From: Gemmatimonadaceae bacterium | Lineage (GTDB): Bacteria > Gemmatimonadota > Gemmatimonadetes > Gemmatimonadales > Gemmatimonadaceae | Direction: 5' to 3' | Length of the DNA: 64,000 nt | Assembly (NCBI GenBank): GCA_011525845.1 | Contig: WYBP01000003.1 | Location: 186,001-250,000, forward strand | Shown here: positions 8,693 through 16,804 of the stretch, one piece after another | Layout of the letters: each line of letters starts with the position of its first letter | Position numbering within the stretch: position 1 is the stretch's first letter | Program-made: the position numbers and the translations under genes | The notes under the pieces: model-generated | Told to the model about the DNA's origin: nothing | The model's database searches: none | Seen by the model: only the letters and a program-made list of their open reading frames with translations

Positions 8693-9840
8693 CGCGGGGC
8701 TCCGGGGATCCGGTCGACCACGTCGATGCGGCTGCGTGCGCCGAGCGACCGCGCGCTGTAGACCACGATCCGGTCGCCCACGCTCAGTCCCTCGAGCACC
8801 TGGACCAGGCCCTCGAGGTCGGCGGCGCCGAGCCGGACCGGGGTGAATCGCAGGTCACCATCCACGATCCGCCATACGCCGGACTCGCCGTCCACGCGAT
8901 GCACGGCGGCGTTGGGAACGACGGGGAGCTCGGGGAGGGCCGACAGGCTCACCGTCACCTCGGCCAGCTCGCCGATCGCGGGGAACGGTCCTGGCATCGT
9001 GTCGAAGCCCACCTTCGCGAGCATCTCTTCCGTGACGGCGTCGGCCCGCGGCTCCACGCGGAGCACGCTCCCCGGGAGGGGCGCCCCGGTCCGGGACCGC
9101 AGCACCACGTGCGCCGGGAGTCCGGCGCGCAGCCCGGAGGCACTCCCCTGGTCGAAGCGGACATGCACCCAGAGGGAGGCCGGTTCCACGACCTCGATGA
9201 CCATCTGTCCGGCGCCCACGGTGCTGCCGGGGTCGACCTCACGTGCCGCGACGAGGCCATCCACCGGCGCGACGAGGCGCAGGTTCGCGCGCTGGGCGAC
9301 CAGCGCGTCACGCTCGGCCGCGGCGCGGACGACGTCCGCGCGCGCGATGGCGAGCGCGTCGTTCGCCGCCTGCAGGGCCTGCCGCTTCGCCGCGAGGATC
9401 TCCTCGCTGGTCGAGCGGGCGGCCAGCAGCTGCTCGTACCGACCCGCCTCGGCGTGTGCGTACCGCTGTTTCGCCTCGGCGTCGCTCGCGCTGGCGCGGC
9501 TCCGGCCGAGCGACGCCTCGAGCGAGCGGAGGCGTGCGTCGAGGTCGACCGGGTCCATCTCCCCCATCACCTGCCCGGCCGTCACCCGGTCACCGACATC
9601 CACGAGCAGGCGGCGGACCCGGCCGGCGGCGACGGGTCCGACGCGGTAGCTGCGCCGCGACTCGACGGTGCCGATCCCGAAGAGCTCCGGGGAGAGCGCA
9701 CGCGCCTCGACCGTCGCGACGGTCACGGACACGGGGGCGAGAGGTCCCGACCGGAGGGCGACGTAGATGAAGAGCGCCAGGAGCGGGACCAGGGCGGCGG
9801 CGATCGCGAGCGTCCGGCCCTTCAGCGGCAGCGGGCTCAT
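8689..9840 (-). CDS. Periplasmic adaptor subunit (HlyD/MacA-type MFP)
   Basis: A 383-residue membrane-fusion protein. An N-terminal membrane anchor (residues about 9-27) is followed by a beta-barrel/lipoyl-like half (ESRRSYRVGPVAAGRVRRL), an alpha-helical hairpin (about residues 100-185), the second lipoyl half NLRLVAPVDGLVAAREVDPG, and a membrane-proximal domain ending GDRIVVYSARSLGARSRIDV. It joins the inner-membrane ABC permease to the outer-membrane factor. It overlaps both the TetR gene upstream and the permease gene downstream by 4 bases, evidence for one transcript. Confidence 0.93.
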   Translation of the reverse strand: MSPLPLKGRTLAIAAALVPLLALFIYVALRSGPLAPVSVTVATVEARALSPELFGIGTVESRRSYRVGPVAAGRVRRLLVDVGDRVTAGQVMGEMDPVDLDARLRSLEASLGRSRASASDAEAKQRYAHAEAGRYEQLLAARSTSEEILAAKRQALQAANDALAIARADVVRAAAERDALVAQRANLRLVAPVDGLVAAREVDPGSTVGAGQMVIEVVEPASLWVHVRFDQGSASGLRAGLPAHVVLRSRTGAPLPGSVLRVEPRADAVTEEMLAKVGFDTMPGPFPAIGELAEVTVSLSALPELPVVPNAAVHRVDGESGVWRIVDGDLRFTPVRLGAADLEGLVQVLEGLSVGDRIVVYSARSLGARSRIDVVDRIPGAPR

Positions 9841-10445
9841 CGGGCACGCTCGATGCCGCGCCGGTAGATCGCGAACACCCGGGGCGCGTGCTGCCGGAGC
9901 TGGCCGATGTCACCACGCATCAGGGACTGCATGACGAGGCCCTGGATCGTACCGATGAAGAGCATCGCCGCGGCCTCGACGTCGACTCCCTCGGCCAGTG
10001 CCCGCTGCGCCTTCGCCCTGGCGAGGATCGCGGCGACGCGTTCCCCGTAGCTCTGCATCAGCGCCTGGACGACGCGCCCCGGGACCGATCGCCGGGACCG
10101 CTGCAGCTCCCCGAAGACGAGGCGTGGCACGCCGGGGTGGGCGATGATGAACTCGACGTGCGCGTTGAAGAGCGCCTCGAGCGCGTCGAGCGGGACCGGC
10201 GTGGCGCGAACCTCCGCATCCACGCGCGCGAGCAGGTTCTCGGTGACCCACTCCATCACGGCGACGAGGATGGCGTCCTTGGTCGGGAAGTGCTTGAACA
10301 GGGCGGCCTGCGAGAGCCCCATCTGCTTCGCGATCGCCGTGGTGGTGATGTCGCTGGGGTTGCGGTCCGCCGCGAGCGCCACGACGGACTCCACGGTCGC
10401 CGCGCGACGTTCTGCTGCGGGGAGGTAGCTCGGGTGAGACGGCAA
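9837..10445 (-). CDS. TetR/AcrR-family transcriptional regulator
   Basis: A 202-residue regulator. The N-terminal helix-turn-helix is TTTAIAKQMGLSQAALFKHF (about residues 36-55), followed by the usual PTKDAILVAVMEW. The rest is an all-helical ligand-binding region. It is the first gene of the copper/efflux operon and overlaps the adaptor gene, so it most likely autoregulates and represses the pump. An interrupted inverted repeat immediately upstream (10461-10488) is a candidate operator. The inducer is unknown. Confidence 0.92.
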   Translation of the reverse strand: MPSHPSYLPAAERRAATVESVVALAADRNPSDITTTAIAKQMGLSQAALFKHFPTKDAILVAVMEWVTENLLARVDAEVRATPVPLDALEALFNAHVEFIIAHPGVPRLVFGELQRSRRSVPGRVVQALMQSYGERVAAILARAKAQRALAEGVDVEAAAMLFIGTIQGLVMQSLMRGDIGQLRQHAPRVFAIYRRGIERAR

Positions 10446-10460
10446 CTGGGATCCCTCAAA

Positions 10461-10488
10461 GTGAGTGAGTGATTACTAACCTACTCAC
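10461..10488. promoter_or_regulatory. Candidate TetR operator/promoter of the efflux operon
   Basis: Just upstream of the TetR start lies GTGAGTGAG, 11 intervening bases (TGATTACTAAC), then CTACTCAC. The arms pair apart from one extra base in the left arm. The region is unusually AT-rich for this genome, as expected for a promoter. Binding by the adjacent regulator is inference from position. Confidence 0.5.
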
Positions 10489-10537
10489 CCCGAGTAGTTC
10501 CGCAAGTGGCGCGTGGGGGGGGACGGTCCCGCGGTCG

Positions 10538-12079
10538 CTACCGCGAGAAGCTGGCGAGCGTGACGCCCATGGCGTCGATCGCGTCGCGGGCGCGCCAGAG
10601 CTCGGAGCCGTTGTAGATGAAGGCGAAGGCGAGCTCCTCGCCGTTCCGCGCCGTCACGTAGCCGCCGAGGGAGGTGACCTCACCCGTGGTGCCGGTCTTG
10701 CCGCGCAGGTTGCCCTCCGCGGCGGTGCGGCGCATCCGCGTCCTGAGCGTCTCGGTCTGGCCGGCCACGGGGAGCGAGGCCTGCAGCACGGCCCCCCAGG
10801 GCGCCATCGCGGTGTAGCCGAGCAGGGCGACCATCGAGCGCGGCGTCACGCGGTCGAGGGTGGAGAGCCCGCTCCCGTCCGCGGCGTAGACCGCCTGCGG
10901 CGAGACGCCGACGCGGTCCGCGAGGAAGGTCTGCAGCGACTCGTTCGCCACTGCGGCCGATCCGATGTTCCCGGTGCTGCGGGCGGTGTTCTTGAAGAGC
11001 AGTTCCGCGAAGTGGTTGTTGCTCTCCCCGTTCATCGTCGCCACGAGCTGGGCGAGCGGGGGCGAGGCCCAGGCGGTGACCTTCTGCGCCGAGGCGGGGG
11101 CCTCGCCGACGCGGACGCGGCCGTCGATCACCACGCCCCGCGCCTCGAGTGCCGCGCGGAACGCGGCGGTGGTGAAGCGCTCCGGCTGCTCCACCACCAC
11201 CTGGTACGTGCGACTCTTGCTGAGCGAGCCGATCCAGCCGCTCACGCGGAAGAGGTCCGCGATGGTGTCCTGCCAGACGCGGATCGACGCGCTGCGCGAG
11301 TTGGGGCGCACCGTCACCGAGGACCGGATCCCCACGCCGCTGACGGGCTGCGCGAACTCCACGATGGCACCCGTCGCCGTGGGGCTCACCGCGACATGCG
11401 CGATGTTGCCGTTGAACGAGAGCGCGGAGACGCGGGCGGAGTAGCCGGCCTGCAGGTTCCGCTTGCGCCACCCCTCGGGGACGCGCGAGTCATCGAAGGC
11501 CGACGCGTCGCCCACCAGGTCGCCGCGCACGCGGGTGATGCCCGCCGCGACCACGAGGTCCGCGATGGCATTCATGGGCGTGACGCCCTCGTTCCAGGCG
11601 GCGTAGCGCGGGGCCAGCGTCGGGTCGCCCGCGCCGACGAAGATGAGGTCGCCGTCCACCGTGCCGTCGGCGAGCAGCGTGCCGTCGCGGAGGATCTCGG
11701 TGCGGAACTGGTGGGCCGGGCCGAAGCGCTCGAGCGCGATGGCGGAGGTGTAGAGCTTCATCGTGGACGCCGGGAGGAGCAGGTCGTCCACGTTCTTGCC
11801 GTAGAGGGTGTCGCCGGTGGTGAGCGAGACCACCATCACGCCCCAGGTGCCGCTGCGCGTCGAGGCCTTGATGAGGGACTCGAGGTCGCTGGCGAGGGCG
11901 GCGGCGTCGGCGGGCTCGCGGGCGCGCAGGGGCGCGGGCGTGGGGCGCTTGGCGGGGGTGCGCGTCGTGGTCGCCGGCGTCCGCGGCTTGGCCGCCTGCG
12001 CGTGCGCCGCCGGGGTCACCGGGGCGATCGCGAGGACCGTGCAGAGGGCCAGGACGGGGTGGAGGACTGGGCGACGCAT
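10538..12079 (-). CDS. dacB: D-alanyl-D-alanine carboxypeptidase/endopeptidase (PBP4, S13 family)
   Basis: A 513-residue periplasmic penicillin-binding protein of class C type. A signal peptide ends near AAHAQA (residue 29), then a Pro/Thr-rich linker of about 25 residues. Catalytic motifs are SxxK at Ser105-Lys108 (ASTMK), SNN at 353-355 and KTG at 461-463. The insertion between the first two motifs is the large S13-specific region. Such enzymes trim or cleave peptidoglycan cross-links. The ATG at 12079 was chosen because it begins the signal peptide; an in-frame GTG lies one codon upstream. The much longer reading upstream is spurious. Confidence 0.92.
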   Translation of the reverse strand: MRRPVLHPVLALCTVLAIAPVTPAAHAQAAKPRTPATTTRTPAKRPTPAPLRAREPADAAALASDLESLIKASTRSGTWGVMVVSLTTGDTLYGKNVDDLLLPASTMKLYTSAIALERFGPAHQFRTEILRDGTLLADGTVDGDLIFVGAGDPTLAPRYAAWNEGVTPMNAIADLVVAAGITRVRGDLVGDASAFDDSRVPEGWRKRNLQAGYSARVSALSFNGNIAHVAVSPTATGAIVEFAQPVSGVGIRSSVTVRPNSRSASIRVWQDTIADLFRVSGWIGSLSKSRTYQVVVEQPERFTTAAFRAALEARGVVIDGRVRVGEAPASAQKVTAWASPPLAQLVATMNGESNNHFAELLFKNTARSTGNIGSAAVANESLQTFLADRVGVSPQAVYAADGSGLSTLDRVTPRSMVALLGYTAMAPWGAVLQASLPVAGQTETLRTRMRRTAAEGNLRGKTGTTGEVTSLGGYVTARNGEELAFAFIYNGSELWRARDAIDAMGVTLASFSR

Positions 12080-12228
12080 CACGGATAGTATCGGTTCGGG
12101 GCGGCTGCGGCGACCCCTGGGGGCGAAATCGGGGACGGCAGGAGGAAGACGACGGGCCGGGAGCCCGGGCCACCGAAAACCGGTCGATTCGCGCTCGTGG
12201 GGCGTCCGACCGTCACGCCGTGACAGCG

Positions 12229-13104
12229 CTACGTGGTCCGGGGTGCGCTGGAGGCCCTCACCTGAGCCCCGGACTGGGCACCCACCTGGGCCCCCGCGCG
12301 GTCGTCCCGAGCGGACGCGGTCCACTTGAAGAAGACCACGGTGGTGAGGGCGTAGAAGAAGAGCCCGCCCGGGATCCACATGATGAGTCCGCCGAGGCGC
12401 TGGTCCTCCAGCGGGGAGAGCCCCCAGAGGCGCGGGGCGCTGGCGTAGGCCGGGTAGAGGATGTGGTCCGCGTACACGATGAAGATCGAGATGATCGTCA
12501 TCGGCAGGGTCAGGAGGAAGCTGTAGAGCATCTGGCCCGGGTAGCTGAGCCGCGGGAGCTCGGGGAGCGGGCTCAGGAGGGGCCACCAGACGATGACCGC
12601 GCCGACGAGGAACATCAGGTGCTGCAGGATGTGCACCTCGTGGTAGTACATCGCCGAGTTGTACATCGGCGGGAGGTGCCAGACGGCGAGCACGAGGTTG
12701 AAGATCGCGAACGCGGCACGCGGGCCGGTGATGAAGCGGGCGACGGCCGCGACCGCGGGGATGCGGAGGGCCGGCCGGTACATGAAGCCCGGGGTGCCGA
12801 GCAGGAGGAGCGGGGGCGTGACGAAGGTGAGCACGAGGTGCTGCACCATGTGCCCGCTGAAGAGGTAGAAGTCGCTGATGTCGTGGAGCGGGCCGTTGAG
12901 CGCGAGGAACATCGCGAGGAGCCCGGTCGCGAAGCCGATGTGCTGCCAGGGGGTGGGGCGCTGTGCGGGGTCGGCGGAGCGGTGCACCCAGGCGCGCCAC
13001 TGGTAGAGCAGGAAGAGCGCGAGGAGGCCGATGACCGTGCTCCAGTGCACGGTGAACCCGCCCTGGCTCAGGTCGACGTTCGGATGGAGGAAGAGGACAG
13101 GCAC
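12229..13104 (-). CDS. ctaG: Cytochrome c oxidase assembly protein CtaG (caa3 type)
   Basis: A 291-residue polytopic membrane protein with about seven transmembrane helices. Conserved His-rich loops are typical of the CtaG_Bacillus-type family: LHDISDFYLFSGHMVQHL, WHLPPMYN and HEVHILQHLMF. It helps assemble the copper centre of caa3-type oxidase. The C-terminus is a Gln/Ala/Gly/Val repeat-like tail (RAGAQVGAQSGAQVRASS). It lies at the end of the oxidase locus but is separated from ctaF by a small gene on the other strand. Confidence 0.88.
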   Translation of the reverse strand: MPVLFLHPNVDLSQGGFTVHWSTVIGLLALFLLYQWRAWVHRSADPAQRPTPWQHIGFATGLLAMFLALNGPLHDISDFYLFSGHMVQHLVLTFVTPPLLLLGTPGFMYRPALRIPAVAAVARFITGPRAAFAIFNLVLAVWHLPPMYNSAMYYHEVHILQHLMFLVGAVIVWWPLLSPLPELPRLSYPGQMLYSFLLTLPMTIISIFIVYADHILYPAYASAPRLWGLSPLEDQRLGGLIMWIPGGLFFYALTTVVFFKWTASARDDRAGAQVGAQSGAQVRASSAPRTT

Positions 13105-13191
13105 TCTGGCGCGCTCCGGGTGTTCGGTCCAATCTAGGGAGTGACCCCGGCGGATGCAGTCGTCGGGGACCCTGTTCCAACGGAGGTCTCA

Positions 13192-13683
13192 GTGGATCGC
13201 AGACGCGTATGGAAGGAGGGGGTGGTCGCGGGACTGCTGGGCGCCGGGGGCGTGGCGCTCTGGTTCCTGGTCGTCGACCTGGTGGCGGGTGCGGCGTTCG
13301 CGACGCCCGAGATGCTCGGCCGCACGCTGCTGAGCGTGCTGGGGAAGGGGATCGACCTCTCGCCGGCGATGAACGTGCTCTGGTACACGCTCTTCCACGT
13401 CGCGGCGTTCGTCGGCGTGGGCCTGGTGGTGAGCCGGCTCGTCGCGCTCTCGGCGCGCACGCCGGGCGTGCTGGCCGGCCTCGGGCTCTTCTTCGTGGTG
13501 TTCGAGATGGGGTTCTACGGGCTGACCGTGTTCCTCTCGCAGTCGGAGCAGTTCGGGGCGCTGGCCTGGTACCAGATCGGCGCGGCGAACCTGCTGGCGG
13601 CGTTCCTGATGGGGTGGTACCTCTGGCGGGCGCATCCGGAGCTGGGGGCGCGGATGACGAAGGTGTTGGAGGGGCGGATCTGA
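13192..13683 (+). CDS. Four-helix membrane protein of unknown function
   Basis: A 163-residue membrane protein with four hydrophobic helices (residues about 9-30, 47-70, 80-103, 116-137), a Arg/Lys-rich N-terminus and the ending KVLEGRI. The GTG start at 13192 is preceded by GGAGG with a 5-base spacer; a GTG at 13141 would add 17 residues but has no such site. It is the only plus-strand gene inside the oxidase locus, divergent from ctaG and convergent with ctaF. No family recognised; a link to respiration is only positional. Confidence 0.65.
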   Translation: MDRRRVWKEGVVAGLLGAGGVALWFLVVDLVAGAAFATPEMLGRTLLSVLGKGIDLSPAMNVLWYTLFHVAAFVGVGLVVSRLVALSARTPGVLAGLGLFFVVFEMGFYGLTVFLSQSEQFGALAWYQIGAANLLAAFLMGWYLWRAHPELGARMTKVLEGRI

Positions 13684-13726
13684 GAGGGGAGATGGGAGAT
13701 GTGAGGTGACGGCAGCGCAAACGGGG

Positions 13727-13766
13727 GCGGGGGGCGGACTCGCATCGATCGAGTCCCGCCCCCCGC
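13727..13766. terminator. GC-rich hairpin between convergent genes
   Basis: The arms GCGGGGGGCGGACTC (13727-13741) and GAGTCCCGCCCCCCGC (13751-13766) pair over 15 base pairs with one bulge around a 9-base loop. The hairpin lies between the convergent ends of the small membrane-protein gene and ctaF, so it can terminate both. A second, outer inverted repeat frames it: GGGAGATGTGAG at 13694-13705 and its complement at 13784-13795. Confidence 0.7.
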
Positions 13767-13812
13767 TCTGTCGTTCCTCCCCTCTCACATCTCCCACCTC
13801 ACCTCTGCCGTC

Positions 13813-14169
13813 CTAGAACTTCACGCTCAGCTGATGGAACAGGAAGAGGAGCGCGACGATGGTGCCCATGGCGATGATGAGGGGCCCGGTGAAGAGCACG
13901 CGGAAGAGCTTGTGGTCGTACTTGAGGTGCATGTAGAACATCACCACGATCGCGAACTTCACCGCGCTCATGATGAGGAGGCTCGGATTGAAGAAGGGGG
14001 AGGCGACGAGCGCGGGGATGTAGTAGGCCCACACCTCGATGATCGTGATGATCGTGAGGATCGCGCCGACCTTCACATAGGTCCAGCCATCGGGGTGCGC
14101 ATGCTCGCCGGCGTGCGGGCCGCCGTGGTGCGCGGCGGTCGGGGCGGCGTGCTTCGGGTCGTGGGACAT
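13813..14169 (-). CDS. ctaF: Cytochrome c oxidase subunit IV (caa3 type)
   Basis: A 118-residue small oxidase subunit. A soluble His-rich N-terminus (HAAPTAAHHGGPHAGEHAH) precedes three helices. The third-helix region SAVKFAIVVMFYMHLKYDHK is the signature of prokaryotic COX4. It lies 16 bases downstream of ctaE in the same direction and completes the ctaC-D-E-F order of caa3 oxidase operons. The His-rich tail is unusual and could bind metal, which is speculation. Confidence 0.9.
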   Translation of the reverse strand: MSHDPKHAAPTAAHHGGPHAGEHAHPDGWTYVKVGAILTIITIIEVWAYYIPALVASPFFNPSLLIMSAVKFAIVVMFYMHLKYDHKLFRVLFTGPLIIAMGTIVALLFLFHQLSVKF

Positions 14170-14185
14170 GACGTCGGCTCCGTCG

Positions 14186-14854
14186 CTATTGGATGAGGTA
14201 GACGAGCGTGAAGATCGCGATCCAGACGACGTCCACGAAGTGCCAGTAGAGCGCGGCGATGTCGACGATCAGCTCGTCCTTGGGCCCGAGGCCGCGGGTG
14301 CGGTCGATCCAGAGGAGGGTGAAGAGCCAGAGCACGCCGGCCGTCACGTGCGCGCCGTGGAAGCCGGTGAGCGTGAAGAAGGTGGAGCCGAAGAGGTTCG
14401 TCTTGATCGTGAGCCCCTCGTGCACGAACGAGGTGAACTCGTAGGCCTGGAAGCCGAGGAAGGTCATGCCGAGGAGCGCCGTGGCGAGCAGCCAGGTCTG
14501 GGAGGAGCGCTGGATGCGCGTCCACCAGTTGGCGCCGGCGGGGAGGGGCGTGTCCTTGAGCTGCACGGCCTGGAGCGCGAGCACCATCGCCAGCGAGGAC
14601 ATCAGCAGGACGAAGGTGGAGGCCGAGGTGACGGGGATGTCGAGGATCGGCTTGAAGACCTGGCCCGCCTCGTTCACCCACTCGGTGTGCGGGAAGGGGC
14701 CGACGATCGAGCGCCCCTTGTAGATGAGGTAGGTGGAGATGAGCGACGCGAAGAGCATGCACTCGGAGCCGATGAAGGCCCAGATGGCGAGCTTGCGGTG
14801 CTCGAGCCCCGTCGTCGTGTAGTGGTGGTGCGCCGTGTCGGCGTGAGAGGACAC
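14186..14854 (-). CDS. ctaE: Cytochrome c oxidase subunit III
   Basis: A 222-residue membrane protein with five to seven helices. TTTGLEHRKLAIWAFIGSECMLFASLIS is the typical start region (shown here only in part by its TGLEHRKLAIW core). GFQAYEFTSF, TGFHGAHVTAGVLWL and YWHFVDVVWIAIFTLVYL carry the conserved Glu and His residues of subunit III. It stabilises subunit I in the proton-pumping oxidase. It sits between ctaD and ctaF with 15-16 base gaps. Confidence 0.95.
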   Translation of the reverse strand: MSSHADTAHHHYTTTGLEHRKLAIWAFIGSECMLFASLISTYLIYKGRSIVGPFPHTEWVNEAGQVFKPILDIPVTSASTFVLLMSSLAMVLALQAVQLKDTPLPAGANWWTRIQRSSQTWLLATALLGMTFLGFQAYEFTSFVHEGLTIKTNLFGSTFFTLTGFHGAHVTAGVLWLFTLLWIDRTRGLGPKDELIVDIAALYWHFVDVVWIAIFTLVYLIQ

Positions 14855-14869
14855 TGTCGTGGGTCTCCG

Positions 14870-16786
14870 TTACTCGAGCGGACTGGTGAGCCAGCTGTAG
14901 AGGCCACCGACCATGAGGGCGGCGCTGCCGATCATCACGGCGAGCGCGAGCCCCATGTTCCCGGTGCGCATCACGAGCAGGCCGCCGATCATCGCGCACA
15001 TCGCGAGGGCGGTGAAGAAGGGCTTGGCGGTCGGGAAGGGCATCGGGATGCCGAGGGACTTGGCGGTGTGGCGCTCGGTCTCCTCGTGCATCGGCACGGC
15101 GTGCGCGTCGGTGATGGTCATCGCGTCCGCGTGCGAGTGCTCGATGCCGGCGGTCTTCGCCGGGTCCTTGAGGTCCCAGAGCGGGTAGCGCGAGGTGACC
15201 TCGGGGATCTGCGCGAAGTTGTACTCCGGCGGCGGCGAGGGGATGGACCACTCGAGCGTGGCCGCGCCCCACGGGTCGTTCCCCGCCACGGCGCCGCGGG
15301 TGCGGCTGCGCAGGAAGTTCCAGACGAAGATCGAGGTGGCGACGACCAGGATGTAGGTGCCGATCGTGGACGTGAGGTTGAAGAGGTCCCAGCCCTGGCC
15401 CGCGTCGTACGTGTAGATGCGCCGCGGCATGCCGAGCAGGCCGCTGAAGTGCATCGGGAAGAACGCGAGGTTGAACCCGATGAAGTTCAGCCAGAAGTGC
15501 CAGTTCCCCAGGGTGGTGTCCAGGAACCGGCCGGTCATCTTCGGGAAGTAGAAGTAGATGCCTGCGAAGATGCCCATGATGGAGCCACCGAAGAGCACGT
15601 AGTGGAAGTGCGCGACGATGAAGTACGAGTCGGTCTGCTGCAGGTCGGCCGGGGGCGAGGAGTGCATGACGCCCGAGATGCCGCCGATGGTGAACATGCC
15701 GATGAGCGCGATGGCGAACTTCATCGGCACGGTGAAGCGGATCTCGCCGCTCCACATGGTCGCGATCCAGTTGAAGATCTTCACGCCCGTGGGGATCGCG
15801 ATGAGCATCGTCATCAGCGAGAAGATCGAGTCGGCCACCGCGCCCATCCCCACCGCGAACATGTGGTGGGCCCAGACGCCGAAGCCGAGCGTGCCGATCA
15901 TGATCCCCGAGTAGACCATCACGTTGTAGCCGAAGAGCGGCTTCTTCGAGAAGGTCGGGAGCACCTCCGACACGAGGCCGAAGGCGGGGAGGATCAGGAT
16001 GTAGACCTCGGGGTGCCCGAACACCCAGAAGAGGTGCTGCCAGAGGAGGGGGTCGGCGCCGGCGGCGATCGCGTAGAACTGCGTGCCGAAGAACCGGTCC
16101 ATCATCAGGAAGAAGAGCGCGATCGTGATCACGGGGAACGCGAGGATCACGAGGAACTGCACCACGAACGACATCCAGGTGAACATCGGCATGCGCATCA
16201 GGGTCATCCCCGGGGCGCGCATGTTGATGACCGTCGTGATGAAGTTGAACGCCGCCGCCAGCGAGGAGACGCCGAGGATCTGGAGGCCGAGCACCCAGAA
16301 GTCGATGTTGATGCCGGCGGAGAACTGCGTGGTGGTGAGCGGTGCGTAGCCGAACCACCCGCCGTCGGGCGCGACCTTGAACAGGATCGGCACCGTGATG
16401 AAGATGCCGCCGAACAGGTACACCCAGTACGAGAACGCGTTGAGCCGCGGGAAGGCGACGTCGCGCGCGCCGAGCTGGAGCGGGATCAGGTAGTTGAAGA
16501 ACGCGGCCGAGAGCGGCATGATGGCGAGGAACACCATCGTGGTGCCGTGCATCGTGAAGAGCTGGTTGTACGTGTCGGCCGAGACGAAGCCCATGTTGGG
16601 CTGGGCGAGCTGGGTGCGGATGAGCACCGCCTCGAAGCCGCCGACGAGGAAGAAGAAGAGCGCGGTCCAGAGATAGAGCGTGCCGATCCGCTTGTGGTCG
16701 ACGGTGGTGATCCAGCTCCAGATCCCCGAATTCTCCGCGTACGCGTCACCGGCGGACGCGAGCGAGGGGGCAGCGATGGTTGCCAT
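14870..16786 (-). CDS. ctaD: Cytochrome c oxidase subunit I
   Basis: A 638-residue catalytic subunit of a haem-copper oxidase, with at least 12 helices. TVDHKRIGTLYLW marks helix I. WVFGHPEVYILILPAFG holds the cross-linked CuB His-Tyr pair of the active site. HHMFAVGM carries further CuB ligands. The segment VAHFHYVLFGG holds the haem ligands of helix X. Pattern and length fit type A caa3 oxidases. It is 18 bases downstream of ctaC. Copper for the active site is presumably supplied by the SCO/PCuAC/CtaG proteins also encoded in this window. Confidence 0.97.
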   Translation of the reverse strand: MATIAAPSLASAGDAYAENSGIWSWITTVDHKRIGTLYLWTALFFFLVGGFEAVLIRTQLAQPNMGFVSADTYNQLFTMHGTTMVFLAIMPLSAAFFNYLIPLQLGARDVAFPRLNAFSYWVYLFGGIFITVPILFKVAPDGGWFGYAPLTTTQFSAGINIDFWVLGLQILGVSSLAAAFNFITTVINMRAPGMTLMRMPMFTWMSFVVQFLVILAFPVITIALFFLMMDRFFGTQFYAIAAGADPLLWQHLFWVFGHPEVYILILPAFGLVSEVLPTFSKKPLFGYNVMVYSGIMIGTLGFGVWAHHMFAVGMGAVADSIFSLMTMLIAIPTGVKIFNWIATMWSGEIRFTVPMKFAIALIGMFTIGGISGVMHSSPPADLQQTDSYFIVAHFHYVLFGGSIMGIFAGIYFYFPKMTGRFLDTTLGNWHFWLNFIGFNLAFFPMHFSGLLGMPRRIYTYDAGQGWDLFNLTSTIGTYILVVATSIFVWNFLRSRTRGAVAGNDPWGAATLEWSIPSPPPEYNFAQIPEVTSRYPLWDLKDPAKTAGIEHSHADAMTITDAHAVPMHEETERHTAKSLGIPMPFPTAKPFFTALAMCAMIGGLLVMRTGNMGLALAVMIGSAALMVGGLYSWLTSPLE

Positions 16787-16804
16787 GATGGTCGGGTCTC
16801 CGGG

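Noticed and set aside
10538-13720. A 1060-codon minus-strand frame
   Set aside because: Only the last 513 codons are the PBP4 gene. The upstream part is Pro/Arg-rich shadow of ctaG and its neighbours.
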